Shown here: one piece after another, positions 6,871 to 13,789 of the stretch
Layout of the letters: the number at the start of each line of letters is the position of its first letter
How positions within the stretch are numbered: position 1 is the first letter of the stretch
Assembly (NCBI GenBank): GCA_021604885.1
Contig: BQJV01000020.1
Location: 1 to 17,200, forward strand
Direction: 5' to 3'
Source: Acidimicrobiales bacterium
GTDB lineage: Bacteria; Actinomycetota; Acidimicrobiia; Acidimicrobiales; Aldehydirespiratoraceae
DNA length: 17,200 nucleotides
Notes under the pieces: generated by a model
What the model saw: only the letters and a program-made list of their open reading frames with translations
The model's database searches: none
What the model was told of the DNA's origin: nothing
Translations under genes and position numbers: made by a program

Positions 6871-6878
6871 AAGGAGAA
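6871..6878 (+). promoter_or_regulatory. Shine-Dalgarno AAGGAGAA
   Basis: AAGGAGAA ends 7 nt before the ATG at 6886. This strong site fixes that ATG as the start although the reading frame continues open upstream to 6655. Confidence 0.75.
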
Positions 6879-6885
6879 TCCTCCG

Positions 6886-7866
6886 ATGACCATCGCTCAC
6901 GATCCCACGACCGAGGCAGCCGAGAAGCTCGGCGCCGGCCTCAGCCCCCGGATCCTCGAACCCGGGCGCCCCGCGGTCACCGAGGAGCCGTTCTTCGCCG
7001 ATGACCCGGCCGCGGTCGGCGACGCGTCGCAGGGCGACGTCGTCGTCACCCCGACCTCGGCCGGAGATCGCACCTGGGACGACCTGATCGGCGAACGGCC
7101 CGAGCTCGCCGAGTGGGCCGCGCAGCGGTGGCTCGGCAACCGCCCGAACCTGCCCGGAGTACCCGAACAGTTCCCCGCCGCCCGGGACGGGTTCCATCGG
7201 CTGGCCTACGGCGTGGTGGCCGAGGCACGCCGCCTGGCCACCACCAAGTTCGGCCTGCGTTACACGCGCGGCGGGTTCGGCACGCCCTTTTTCAAGGCTG
7301 ACGAACAGGTCCGCGTCGAGGGCAACCGGCTCGTCCACCAACGCGGCGATGCGGCCGACACCGTCGAGATCACGTCGCTGCGAGCCGCCGCCGACTTCCT
7401 CGGGCTGGAGCCCGGCACCGAGGCGGGCGAGCACGACTCTCCGCCACTCGGCGACCTCGACGAGGACCTCGGCACGACGGCTGAGGCGGGCGAATTCCTC
7501 GGCCAATGGTACGGCTTGGCCTGGTCGGTACTGGAGGAACTCCGGCTCACTCCGGGCGCGGTCGACCCCGAACGCACCCAGCTCTGGCCCGGCCACTTCG
7601 ACCCGGCCATCGCGATGGGTGACGCCGACGCCGGCACCCGCGCCACCTACGGCGCGTCGCCGGGAGACGCCAATCATCCCGAGCCCTATCTCTACATCGG
7701 GCCCTGGGGCGAGATCGACGCGACCGATCCCTTCTGGAACGCCGACGGCTTTCCCGGCGCGGAGCTGAGCTTCGCCGAGATGACGAAGGGCGACGACCAT
7801 GTGGCCGCCGCCCTCTCGTTCTTCCGGGCCGGCTACGACCGGCTCGACACGACGTCAGGCGTGTAG
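6886..7866 (+). CDS. Conserved-looking cytoplasmic protein of unknown function
   Basis: I do not recognise a named family. The 326-residue acidic protein starts at the ATG behind AAGGAGAA. It has no signal peptide, membrane segment or P-loop. Regions likely to be conserved, from their aromatic and glycine-rich character, are DGFHRLAYGVVAEARR (101-116), TKFGLRYTRGGFGTPFF (120-136), TQLWPGHFDPAIAMG (231-245), TYGASPGDANHPEPYLYIGPW (254-274) and FWNADGFPGAELSFAEM (283-299). I have a vague recollection of similar proteins of unknown role in streptomycetes. Codon use resembles the neighbours. It diverges from the DUF3179 lipoprotein, and its last 12 bp overlap the end of the convergent surface-protein gene, so both stop codons lie inside the other gene. 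No enzyme class is suggested by the motifs. Confidence 0.83.
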   Translation: MTIAHDPTTEAAEKLGAGLSPRILEPGRPAVTEEPFFADDPAAVGDASQGDVVVTPTSAGDRTWDDLIGERPELAEWAAQRWLGNRPNLPGVPEQFPAARDGFHRLAYGVVAEARRLATTKFGLRYTRGGFGTPFFKADEQVRVEGNRLVHQRGDAADTVEITSLRAAADFLGLEPGTEAGEHDSPPLGDLDEDLGTTAEAGEFLGQWYGLAWSVLEELRLTPGAVDPERTQLWPGHFDPAIAMGDADAGTRATYGASPGDANHPEPYLYIGPWGEIDATDPFWNADGFPGAELSFAEMTKGDDHVAAALSFFRAGYDRLDTTSGV

Positions 7867-10800
7867 CGGGCGACGGCGATCAGCCAGCTTGACCATCAGG
7901 ACGAGGGCAGCACCGCCGGCAACCGCGATCAACGCGCCGAGGGTGAACAACCAGGCACTGCCTCCGGTGATCGCGAGCGACGGTCGGACGGTCACCCCGA
8001 GCACCTGGACGGCCTGGTCGCCGGCTTGGTCGGTTCCCCGTAGCTCGATCGTGACCTCGCCGGTGATCTCCTCGGGGAGGGAGACGGGAGACGTCACGCC
8101 GCCCTCGGAATCGGCCGTCACCGTGACCAACAACACCGATCCGTCGTCCGTGACCAACCAGATCTCGACGTCCGTGTCCGGCATGAAGTTCTCACCGGTC
8201 ACGGTGACGGGCTCGCCCTGCTCCGGATCGGGATTGTCGACCTCGGCGGACGGCGCGGGCGAAACCACGACCTCGGCCTCGTCCGACGTCGCCGCGGTGT
8301 TGTCATCGTCCCCGCCGTATCGGGCAGTGAGTGCATGCGTCCCCGGCTCGAGGCTGTCGACGACGAGCCTCGCGACGCCGGCGACCACGCCGGCGGTCCC
8401 GAGGCTGGTGTCGCCATCGAAGAATTCGACGACACCGGTCGGTGACTCGCCGGTGATCGACGCGGTGATCGTGACCGGGTCGCCGGCGACCACCGTCGAA
8501 TCCGACACATCGATGTCCACCTCGGCCACGGCCAGCACGCGGACGGAGATCTCGTCCGCGGTGGCCCCGGTGTTGGCGCCGTCACCGGAGTAGACCGCAG
8601 TCGCGGAGTGCTCGCCGACGTCGGGACTGTCGACGACCAGGATGGCCACGCCATCGGTGAGCGCAGCGGTACCGAGACTGTTGCCATCGCCGAAGAACTC
8701 GACCGATCCGGTCGGCGTGCTGCCGTCGACCGTTGCAGTGAGCGTCACGGTGTCGCCGGAGACGACGGATGACGGGTCGGCGGCAAGGACGACGGAGGCG
8801 ACGGTGCGAACCGTGAGCGCCAGGTCGTCGGTTGTCGCGCCGCTGTTGGTCGCGTCACCGGAGTAGACCGCGGAGATCGTGTGGCCGCCGAGCGACAGTG
8901 CGCTCGTCGCGAGCGTCGCGACCCCTGCGCCGTCCACCGTTGCGGTGCCGAGGCTCGTGGCGCCGTCGAAGAACTCGACCGTGCCGGTCGGCGACGAACC
9001 ATCGACGGTGACCGTGAACGTCGCCGTGTCACCCTCGCCGGGTGAAGCAGGCGCAGCCGCGATCGTCGCCGTGGCGGCGGCGACGGCCGTCACCGACTCG
9101 ACCGGGGACGTGGACGACGAGTTGTCGTCGTCACCCGAGTAGACGGCGGTGAACTCGTGGACTCCACCGTCGAGCGCCGGCGTGACGAGGGTCGCCTCCC
9201 CACCGGCAACCGCCGCGCTGCCCAGACTCGTGACGCCGTCGAAGAACTCGACCGTGCCGGTCGGCGACGACCCATCGACGGTCGCCGTGAGTGTCACCGA
9301 GTCACCCTCGTCGACGCTGGCGGACGAACTGTCGAGGGCCACCGAGGTCACGGCCTTGATTGTGACAACGACCGGATCGGACTCCGCGCTGTCGCCGTTG
9401 GCGTTCGTGGCGTGCACCGTGAAGGTGTAGGTGGTGCCGATGGCCAGACCGAGCACCGTGCAGTCGGTCGCGCCAGAGGTCGTACATGAACCGTCACCGG
9501 GTGACGACGAAACGGTGTAGCCGGTGATCGGGCTTCCTCCGTCGTTCCCCGGCGGATCCCAGGAGACCACGACTCGGCCGTCGCCCGCGGCTCCGTCCAC
9601 AGACACGGGCGGACCGGGAGGTCCGGTCGGCGTGACCGGATCGGACGGCAGCGACGTGGTTCCCGGACCGGAATCCGTCGTCGGTGTCACGGTGAACGTG
9701 TAGGCGGTGCCGTTGGTCAACCCGGTGACATCACAGCTCGTGTTGTTCACGCCGACGGTGGAACAGGTCGCTCCTCCCGGCGTCGCGGTCACCTCGTAGC
9801 CGGTGATGCCGGTGGTGTCGCCGGGCTCGTCCCAGGACACGGCGACCTCGCCGTCGCCCGGGACACCGACGACATTGCGCGGCGCAGGTGGAAGCTGGAT
9901 GCCGAGCGACAGCGCGGCCTCGCCGGTATCGGTCCCGTCGTCGGCGACGATCGCGAACGTCTCCAAGCTCGGTGTCGAGACGGCTTCGATTGCCGCGTCG
10001 TCCGCCACGATCCGGTAGTCACCGGTCTCCGCGTCGACGTAGAGCGTCCCGTAGGTACCGACGAGCTGGTGCTCGTAGTCCGTCCCGCCGATGCTGAACG
10101 ATCCCGGCGTGCCGCCGTCGATCGAGTAGGTGAGCGACGCGTCGTCGGGATCGGTGAAGCTCACCGAACCGGTGATGTCGGCGAAGGTGTCGTCACCCGG
10201 ATTGTTCTCCCAGCTCTCGCTGACCGCGTCGCCGACCGGAGCGTCGTTCTCCGGCGTGATGTTGACGGTGATCGTGTCGCTGTCGCTTCCCTCACCCACG
10301 CTCTGGGCGGTGACGGTGACGGTGCGAACGGCCTCCGGGTCGTCGCCGGCGTTCTCGTACGTGAGCAGGCGGGCGACCGACTGGACCATCGCGTCGTCGA
10401 CCAGGTCTGCGGACACGACCTGGAAGTTGTCGACGTAGAGGCTGGCACCGGCGGCGCGACCACAGGTGGCGTCGTACGTGCCCGAGACGAACACGAAGCG
10501 GTAGGTGCCCGTGGCGGGCACGTTGACGTTGACCGTCGCCCAGTTTGTGGTGCCGCTCGCGTTCGTCGTGAACTCGTCGAGCACCTCGGTCTGCGCGCCA
10601 CTCGCCGTGTTGAGGAGGTACCCGAAGACGGCATAGGCGTCGCTGCCCGCGAAGGCGCGCCAATCGAAGGAGAGCGACTGCCCGGTCACGGCGTCGAACG
10701 GCGCGCTGTAGGCGGCCGGCCCGTGGACGACGTCACAGCCATTGGCGGTTGTCATGCTGCTCGTCAGACCCAGGGCGTAGGTGCCCTCGGTGGGTCCGGG

Positions 10801-11400
10801 CGGATCGGACGACGTGGTGCTCACGGAGTAGCTCGAGGAGACCGGGGCGTCGCCGTCTCCTCCCGAGTTCCCGGGATACGTCGCAGTGTCGGAGGTGACG
10901 AACCCGGCGATCGAGGTGACCCCGAGCTCGACCATCGTCTCCACGGCGGTCCACGGCGCTACATCTCCGGTCTCGAAACCGGCGTTGCGGAAGTCGGAAC
11001 CGAAGTTGACCCGGAGTTTCGTGCCGCCGGCGCCGTCGCTCACCGCGTCGATCGATCCGATCGGGATCGCCGAGCTGCCGTCACCGACATAGACCGCGGT
11101 GCCGACGACCGACACCACGCCGTCGGTCGTGACCGGCGTCGAGACCGTCTCGAGGGCGAGGGTCTCGTCCGCGCCGGCATCGGTGATATCGAAGTCGACG
11201 AACTGGCCGTCGTAGAAGTTGCCGCCCGTGACCGTCGTGCCCGCGCCGATATTGAGCGGAGGATCCTGTTCGCCGTAGGTGAACGGCCCTCCGGTCGTGA
11301 CCGTCGTGGCCGCGGCCGCCGGCAGGACCGTTCCCGAGATCAGCAGGGTCGTGGCCACGATGGTCGCCAGAACCCCCCGCGCGCGTGCACCATTCGTCAT
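7855..11400 (-). CDS. Large wall-anchored multi-domain surface protein (FN3/Ig-like repeats)
   Basis: An 1181-residue secreted protein. A signal peptide (1-31, ending PAAAA) leads to a unique region. A GFETGDVAPW-type lectin/CBM-like domain follows (about 138-330), then a cadherin/VCBS-like stretch (about 355-500, with PENDAPVGD and FTDPDDASLTYSIDGG). Two fibronectin type III domains (about 503-592 and 593-682) and four Ig-like repeats of about 91 residues (684-1047) come next. Each repeat has SPTGxVEFFDG and, in three of four, a version of AVYSGD. An IPT-like domain (1050-1138) precedes the tail: LAITG (1142-1146), a membrane segment (1149-1170) and KLADRRR, which is the layout of a sortase substrate. 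No sortase is in this window. It probably acts in adhesion or binding outside the cell. GGAGGG (11405-11410) precedes the ATG. The ligand is unknown. Confidence 0.86.
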   Translation of the reverse strand: MTNGARARGVLATIVATTLLISGTVLPAAAATTVTTGGPFTYGEQDPPLNIGAGTTVTGGNFYDGQFVDFDITDAGADETLALETVSTPVTTDGVVSVVGTAVYVGDGSSAIPIGSIDAVSDGAGGTKLRVNFGSDFRNAGFETGDVAPWTAVETMVELGVTSIAGFVTSDTATYPGNSGGDGDAPVSSSYSVSTTSSDPPGPTEGTYALGLTSSMTTANGCDVVHGPAAYSAPFDAVTGQSLSFDWRAFAGSDAYAVFGYLLNTASGAQTEVLDEFTTNASGTTNWATVNVNVPATGTYRFVFVSGTYDATCGRAAGASLYVDNFQVVSADLVDDAMVQSVARLLTYENAGDDPEAVRTVTVTAQSVGEGSDSDTITVNITPENDAPVGDAVSESWENNPGDDTFADITGSVSFTDPDDASLTYSIDGGTPGSFSIGGTDYEHQLVGTYGTLYVDAETGDYRIVADDAAIEAVSTPSLETFAIVADDGTDTGEAALSLGIQLPPAPRNVVGVPGDGEVAVSWDEPGDTTGITGYEVTATPGGATCSTVGVNNTSCDVTGLTNGTAYTFTVTPTTDSGPGTTSLPSDPVTPTGPPGPPVSVDGAAGDGRVVVSWDPPGNDGGSPITGYTVSSSPGDGSCTTSGATDCTVLGLAIGTTYTFTVHATNANGDSAESDPVVVTIKAVTSVALDSSSASVDEGDSVTLTATVDGSSPTGTVEFFDGVTSLGSAAVAGGEATLVTPALDGGVHEFTAVYSGDDDNSSSTSPVESVTAVAAATATIAAAPASPGEGDTATFTVTVDGSSPTGTVEFFDGATSLGTATVDGAGVATLATSALSLGGHTISAVYSGDATNSGATTDDLALTVRTVASVVLAADPSSVVSGDTVTLTATVDGSTPTGSVEFFGDGNSLGTAALTDGVAILVVDSPDVGEHSATAVYSGDGANTGATADEISVRVLAVAEVDIDVSDSTVVAGDPVTITASITGESPTGVVEFFDGDTSLGTAGVVAGVARLVVDSLEPGTHALTARYGGDDDNTAATSDEAEVVVSPAPSAEVDNPDPEQGEPVTVTGENFMPDTDVEIWLVTDDGSVLLVTVTADSEGGVTSPVSLPEEITGEVTIELRGTDQAGDQAVQVLGVTVRPSLAITGGSAWLFTLGALIAVAGGAALVLMVKLADRRRPLHA
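7963..7977 (-). other. LAITG cell-wall sorting motif
   Basis: Encodes LAITG at residues 1142-1146 of the surface protein, followed by a hydrophobic segment and a positively charged tail. This is a variant of the LPxTG sortase signal, of the LAxTG kind used by some actinobacteria. Cleavage by a sortase is inferred from the layout. Confidence 0.7.
8260..9351 (-). repeat. Four tandem Ig-like coding repeats of about 273 bp
   Basis: The surface protein's residues 684-1047 are four tandem Ig-like units. Units 1 and 2 share an almost identical DNA block: 8961-9009 and 9234-9282 match at 48 of 49 positions at an offset of 273 bp (91 codons), with the one difference silent. Units 3 and 4 are more diverged. 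The block lies at the SPTGTVEFFDG strand. It suggests recent duplication or gene conversion between the first two units. Confidence 0.8.
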
Positions 11401-11404
11401 ATCG

Positions 11405-11410
11405 CCCTCC
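11405..11410 (-). promoter_or_regulatory. Shine-Dalgarno GGAGGG of the surface-protein gene
   Basis: GGAGGG on the minus strand lies 4 nt before the ATG at 11400. Together with the signal peptide that starts there, it supports this start. A weak TAGCGT (11455-11460) further upstream could be a -10 box. Confidence 0.65.
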
Positions 11411-11461
11411 GCGACAACACTCTTCGGCCGGGCTCCGCCCCGAGCACGTCGAGGACGCTAG

Positions 11462-11518
11462 CGGACCCGGCGTCGGCGTGACGGGTCGTGCGAACGACGC
11501 CGAGCCTGCGCGGGTCCG
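11462..11518 (-). terminator. Nested inverted repeats after the monooxygenase gene
   Basis: Immediately downstream of the monooxygenase stop, 7-bp arms at 11462-11468 and 11512-11518 (CGGACCC/GGGTCCG) enclose perfect 8-bp arms at 11468-11475 and 11495-11502 (CGGCGTCG/CGACGCCG). An alternative small hairpin (11485-11498, GTCGT/ACGAC, 4-nt loop) competes with the inner arms. There is no U-tract. It could be a U-less terminator, a protective 3' structure, or a leader element of the surface-protein gene. The arms are seen; the role is inferred. Confidence 0.5.
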
Positions 11519-13699
11519 TCAGCTCCCGAGAGGGGTCACCGAGCCGTGGTCACCCGGCTCCGGGAGCACCGTCACGGACGAGAAGCACATCTCGTCGACG
11601 GTGCCCTCGTTCCACGTGATGTAGCGGGGCTCCGGCATGTACAGCCGCGTGCGATCCCACCAGCACTCGAACCGGATGGTGTCGGCGCGGGTGATCTCCA
11701 CGTCCTCGACGAGGTCGTAGTTGAGCTGCCACTCGAAGTCCCAGTTCGGGATGTCGAGCAACACCATCTCCTCCGGCGTGTCAGGATTCAGCGTCATCCG
11801 GTAGGCGTCACCGAACTCGTGCATGTGGCCGAGCACGGTGTAGATCGTGCCGGGGTTCTTGGCTCGGAGGTCACACGAGCTGTAGCCCACCGAACCCTCG
11901 AGATCGTCGTAGTCGTCGACCGTGCCGCCGCACTGCAGCAGCAGCGCATTGGGGATGAAGGTCGCGAAGTTGTCGTACTTCTCGCGGATCTCCTCGATCA
12001 CGTTCGCACGGACGCAGAGGTTGACGTAGCCGTCGACCGTCGCCTCGCGTTCGGCGGCGATCGCCTGTTCCTCCGGCGTGCACGGCACCTCGGCAGGGGT
12101 GAGGTAGCTGGAGCCGGCGATGCCGGTGATGCCATCGATCTGCTCGGGGGTGGCCTCGTCGAGGATGATCAACGAGTTGTCCTCGAGTGCCTCGTGGTCG
12201 TGGTGGAAATGGATCTGGTTGATCACCATGTGACCCGAGGGGATGAACAGGCCGTAGCCGTCGGGGAAGACGGTCGGCGCCTGGCCCGGAGCCCAGCCAC
12301 CCATGTTCCCAACGCCGGACGTGCTCAGGTTGGACGTGCCGAAACAGGTCCAGCCGGGCCGCTCGTCCTCCGCGGACTTGCGGGCGATCTCGTCGAGCGC
12401 CTCGGCGGGAGCGAGGTAGATGATCGAGTGGTGCACGATCGACTTCTGATCGGGGCGGAACTCGTAGCCCTTGATCCAGGTGCCGTCGCCCTCCGGGTCG
12501 TCGACCTCGTGGACCTGGCAGCGGTACTCGTCGGCCCGGGTCGGCTGGCCGGCCTCGTCGACCTCGGTCGTGTAGGCGCCGTCGCGCGGGGCGACGACCT
12601 GATCCTCCTCGATCGGGATGATCGCCTGGCCACGGGCGACGAGCTCCGTGTCCGGAGCGACGTCGAGTCCACCGCCGTCGGCCGCCCATGCGCCGATGGT
12701 CGCGATCTCGTCGTCGCTCAACGACCAGTCGTGTTCGAACTCCGGGCTGTCACCGCCGGGAAGCCACGGCGGCATGAAGCGGATCTCGGTGACGAGGGCG
12801 ATGTCCTCGGCCACTTCGGCCGCGTCGGCCGCGGTGTCGAAGGCCAGCGTGTCCCATCCCGGGCCACCGCTGATGTGACACGACACGCAGTTCTCTTCGA
12901 GGATCGGCTGCACGGTGTCGGCAAAGGCGCCGCCGGCCACGGCGAACTCCGGAATGTCGGTCTCGAGCTCGCCGTCGTCGGCTTCGGTACCGACCGCCAC
13001 CCGGTCGGCGACGAGGTCGAAGGAGAGCGTCACTTCGTCCTTGGTGTGGGCGAGGCGGGCGATGTTGATCGGCCCCACGCCATAGGTCGAGCTGAGGATC
13101 TCCGCGGAGACGGAGGCCACGAGCTGTTCGCCGGTGACGGTGACCGTGCCCGAGAAGATCTCCTCGGAGGTGGTCTCCTTCACGGTGAGATCACCGGTGA
13201 GCGAGACGTCATAGGTCTCGCCGTCGGCGAAGTCGACGTCGAGACCGTCGATGGCCGTGACGGAGAAGCGGGCGAAGGGCCAGTGGGTGGACTCGAGGAA
13301 GTCGTGCCGCAGGCGCTTGTCGCGCAGGCTGGAGTCCGAGTCGAACATCTCCACGTTGACGACGACCTCACCGACCTGACTCGCCGCCGGGTCCGCCGTG
13401 TTGATGATGATGTCGCCGGCGACGACCTGGGTCACGCCGGTCGACACCTTGTCGCTGCCCGCGAGGCTCTCCTCGACGGCGTAGCTGACGGCGCTGCCGT
13501 TGTTCGGCGAGATGCGATAGAGCCGCTCGACGGCATCGTCGTCGATCGTCAACGTCTCGGCGGAGACGCCCTGCGTCTCGGCTTCATCGGGTTCGAAGAT
13601 CCAGTCCCATTGGTCCTTCGTGAGAATCGCCGCGGTCCCGATCAGCAGAACGACCAGGATGGAGAGGCGACCGAGATCCAGCTTGCGCAGTCGAGCCAT
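11519..13699 (-). CDS. YceI - c-type heme - copper monooxygenase (PHM-like) fusion protein
   Basis: A 726-residue protein anchored by one N-terminal membrane segment (about 12-27), body outside the membrane. Residues 50-235 resemble YceI, a lipocalin-like fold that binds isoprenoid lipids (FLESTHWPFARFSVTAI, SSTYGVGPINIAR). A cytochrome c segment follows (255-345): CVSCH at 271-275 for covalent heme and FMPPW with Met309 as possible axial ligand. Residues 365-715 match Cu type II, ascorbate-dependent monooxygenases (PHM/DBM). The apparent copper ligands are all present: H423, H424 (VHHSIIY) and H497 (NQIHFHH) for one copper, and H625, H627 (LGHMHEFG) and M704 (DEMCF) for the other. This implies an oxygenase fed through heme; the substrate is unknown. 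The ATG has no Shine-Dalgarno and lies 6 nt after AATACT. ccm genes lie directly upstream. Confidence 0.87.
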   Translation of the reverse strand: MARLRKLDLGRLSILVVLLIGTAAILTKDQWDWIFEPDEAETQGVSAETLTIDDDAVERLYRISPNNGSAVSYAVEESLAGSDKVSTGVTQVVAGDIIINTADPAASQVGEVVVNVEMFDSDSSLRDKRLRHDFLESTHWPFARFSVTAIDGLDVDFADGETYDVSLTGDLTVKETTSEEIFSGTVTVTGEQLVASVSAEILSSTYGVGPINIARLAHTKDEVTLSFDLVADRVAVGTEADDGELETDIPEFAVAGGAFADTVQPILEENCVSCHISGGPGWDTLAFDTAADAAEVAEDIALVTEIRFMPPWLPGGDSPEFEHDWSLSDDEIATIGAWAADGGGLDVAPDTELVARGQAIIPIEEDQVVAPRDGAYTTEVDEAGQPTRADEYRCQVHEVDDPEGDGTWIKGYEFRPDQKSIVHHSIIYLAPAEALDEIARKSAEDERPGWTCFGTSNLSTSGVGNMGGWAPGQAPTVFPDGYGLFIPSGHMVINQIHFHHDHEALEDNSLIILDEATPEQIDGITGIAGSSYLTPAEVPCTPEEQAIAAEREATVDGYVNLCVRANVIEEIREKYDNFATFIPNALLLQCGGTVDDYDDLEGSVGYSSCDLRAKNPGTIYTVLGHMHEFGDAYRMTLNPDTPEEMVLLDIPNWDFEWQLNYDLVEDVEITRADTIRFECWWDRTRLYMPEPRYITWNEGTVDEMCFSSVTVLPEPGDHGSVTPLGS

Positions 13700-13705
13700 C
13701 CGGTG

Positions 13706-13711
13706 AGTATT
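13706..13711 (-). promoter_or_regulatory. Candidate -10 element, leaderless layout
   Basis: AATACT on the minus strand is followed by 6 nt and then the ATG at 13699, the same box-to-start spacing as on both sides of the mrp promoter. The match to TATAAT is 4 of 6 and no -35 is evident. With the hairpin just upstream it suggests a separate transcript for the monooxygenase gene. Confidence 0.4.
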
Positions 13712-13715
13712 GCGC

Positions 13716-13739
13716 CTGACGTGCCCGAAGGCACATCAA
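13716..13739 (-). terminator. 10-bp hairpin with UUCG loop after the ccm operon
   Basis: On the minus strand, arms 13739-13730 (TTGATGTGCC) and 13725-13716 (GGCACGTCAG) pair over 10 bp with two G-U wobbles, around a C(UUCG)G tetraloop at 13729-13726, an exceptionally stable loop. It lies 50 bp beyond the ccmI stop and 16 nt before the next start codon. No U-tract follows, so it may be a U-less terminator or a leader structure controlling read-through. Confidence 0.6.
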
Positions 13740-13752
13740 CGAACAAGATTTC

Positions 13753-13764
13753 TACCGGTCGGTA
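13753..13764. promoter_or_regulatory. Palindrome resembling a TetR-family operator
   Basis: TACCGGTCGGTA has 5-bp inverted arms (TACCG/CGGTA) with a 2-bp centre. ACCG/CGGT palindromes of this kind are common operators of actinobacterial TetR-type repressors. It lies between ccmI and the monooxygenase gene, 54 bp upstream of the latter's ATG. No TetR gene is in the window. Binding is inferred. Confidence 0.35.
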
Positions 13765-13789
13765 ACGTCGCGACGAGCACCCCGCGTGG

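Noticed and set aside
5354..6889. A 511-aa plus-strand frame opposite DUF3179
   Set aside because: Shadow of a lipoprotein gene with a clear lipobox and DUF3179 motifs.
8260..9351. Possible CRISPR-like or satellite array
   Set aside because: The period of about 273 bp equals 91 codons and the repeats encode Ig-like domains in frame.
10069..11481. A 470-aa plus-strand frame opposite the surface-protein gene
   Set aside because: Low-complexity composition and no motifs; the opposite strand encodes a signal peptide and recognisable repeats.
11546..13765. A 739-aa open frame on the plus strand opposite the monooxygenase gene
   Set aside because: Its protein is a monotonous mix of Arg, Val, Asp, Gly and Leu without domains. 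The minus strand carries clear catalytic motifs, so this is a high-GC shadow.
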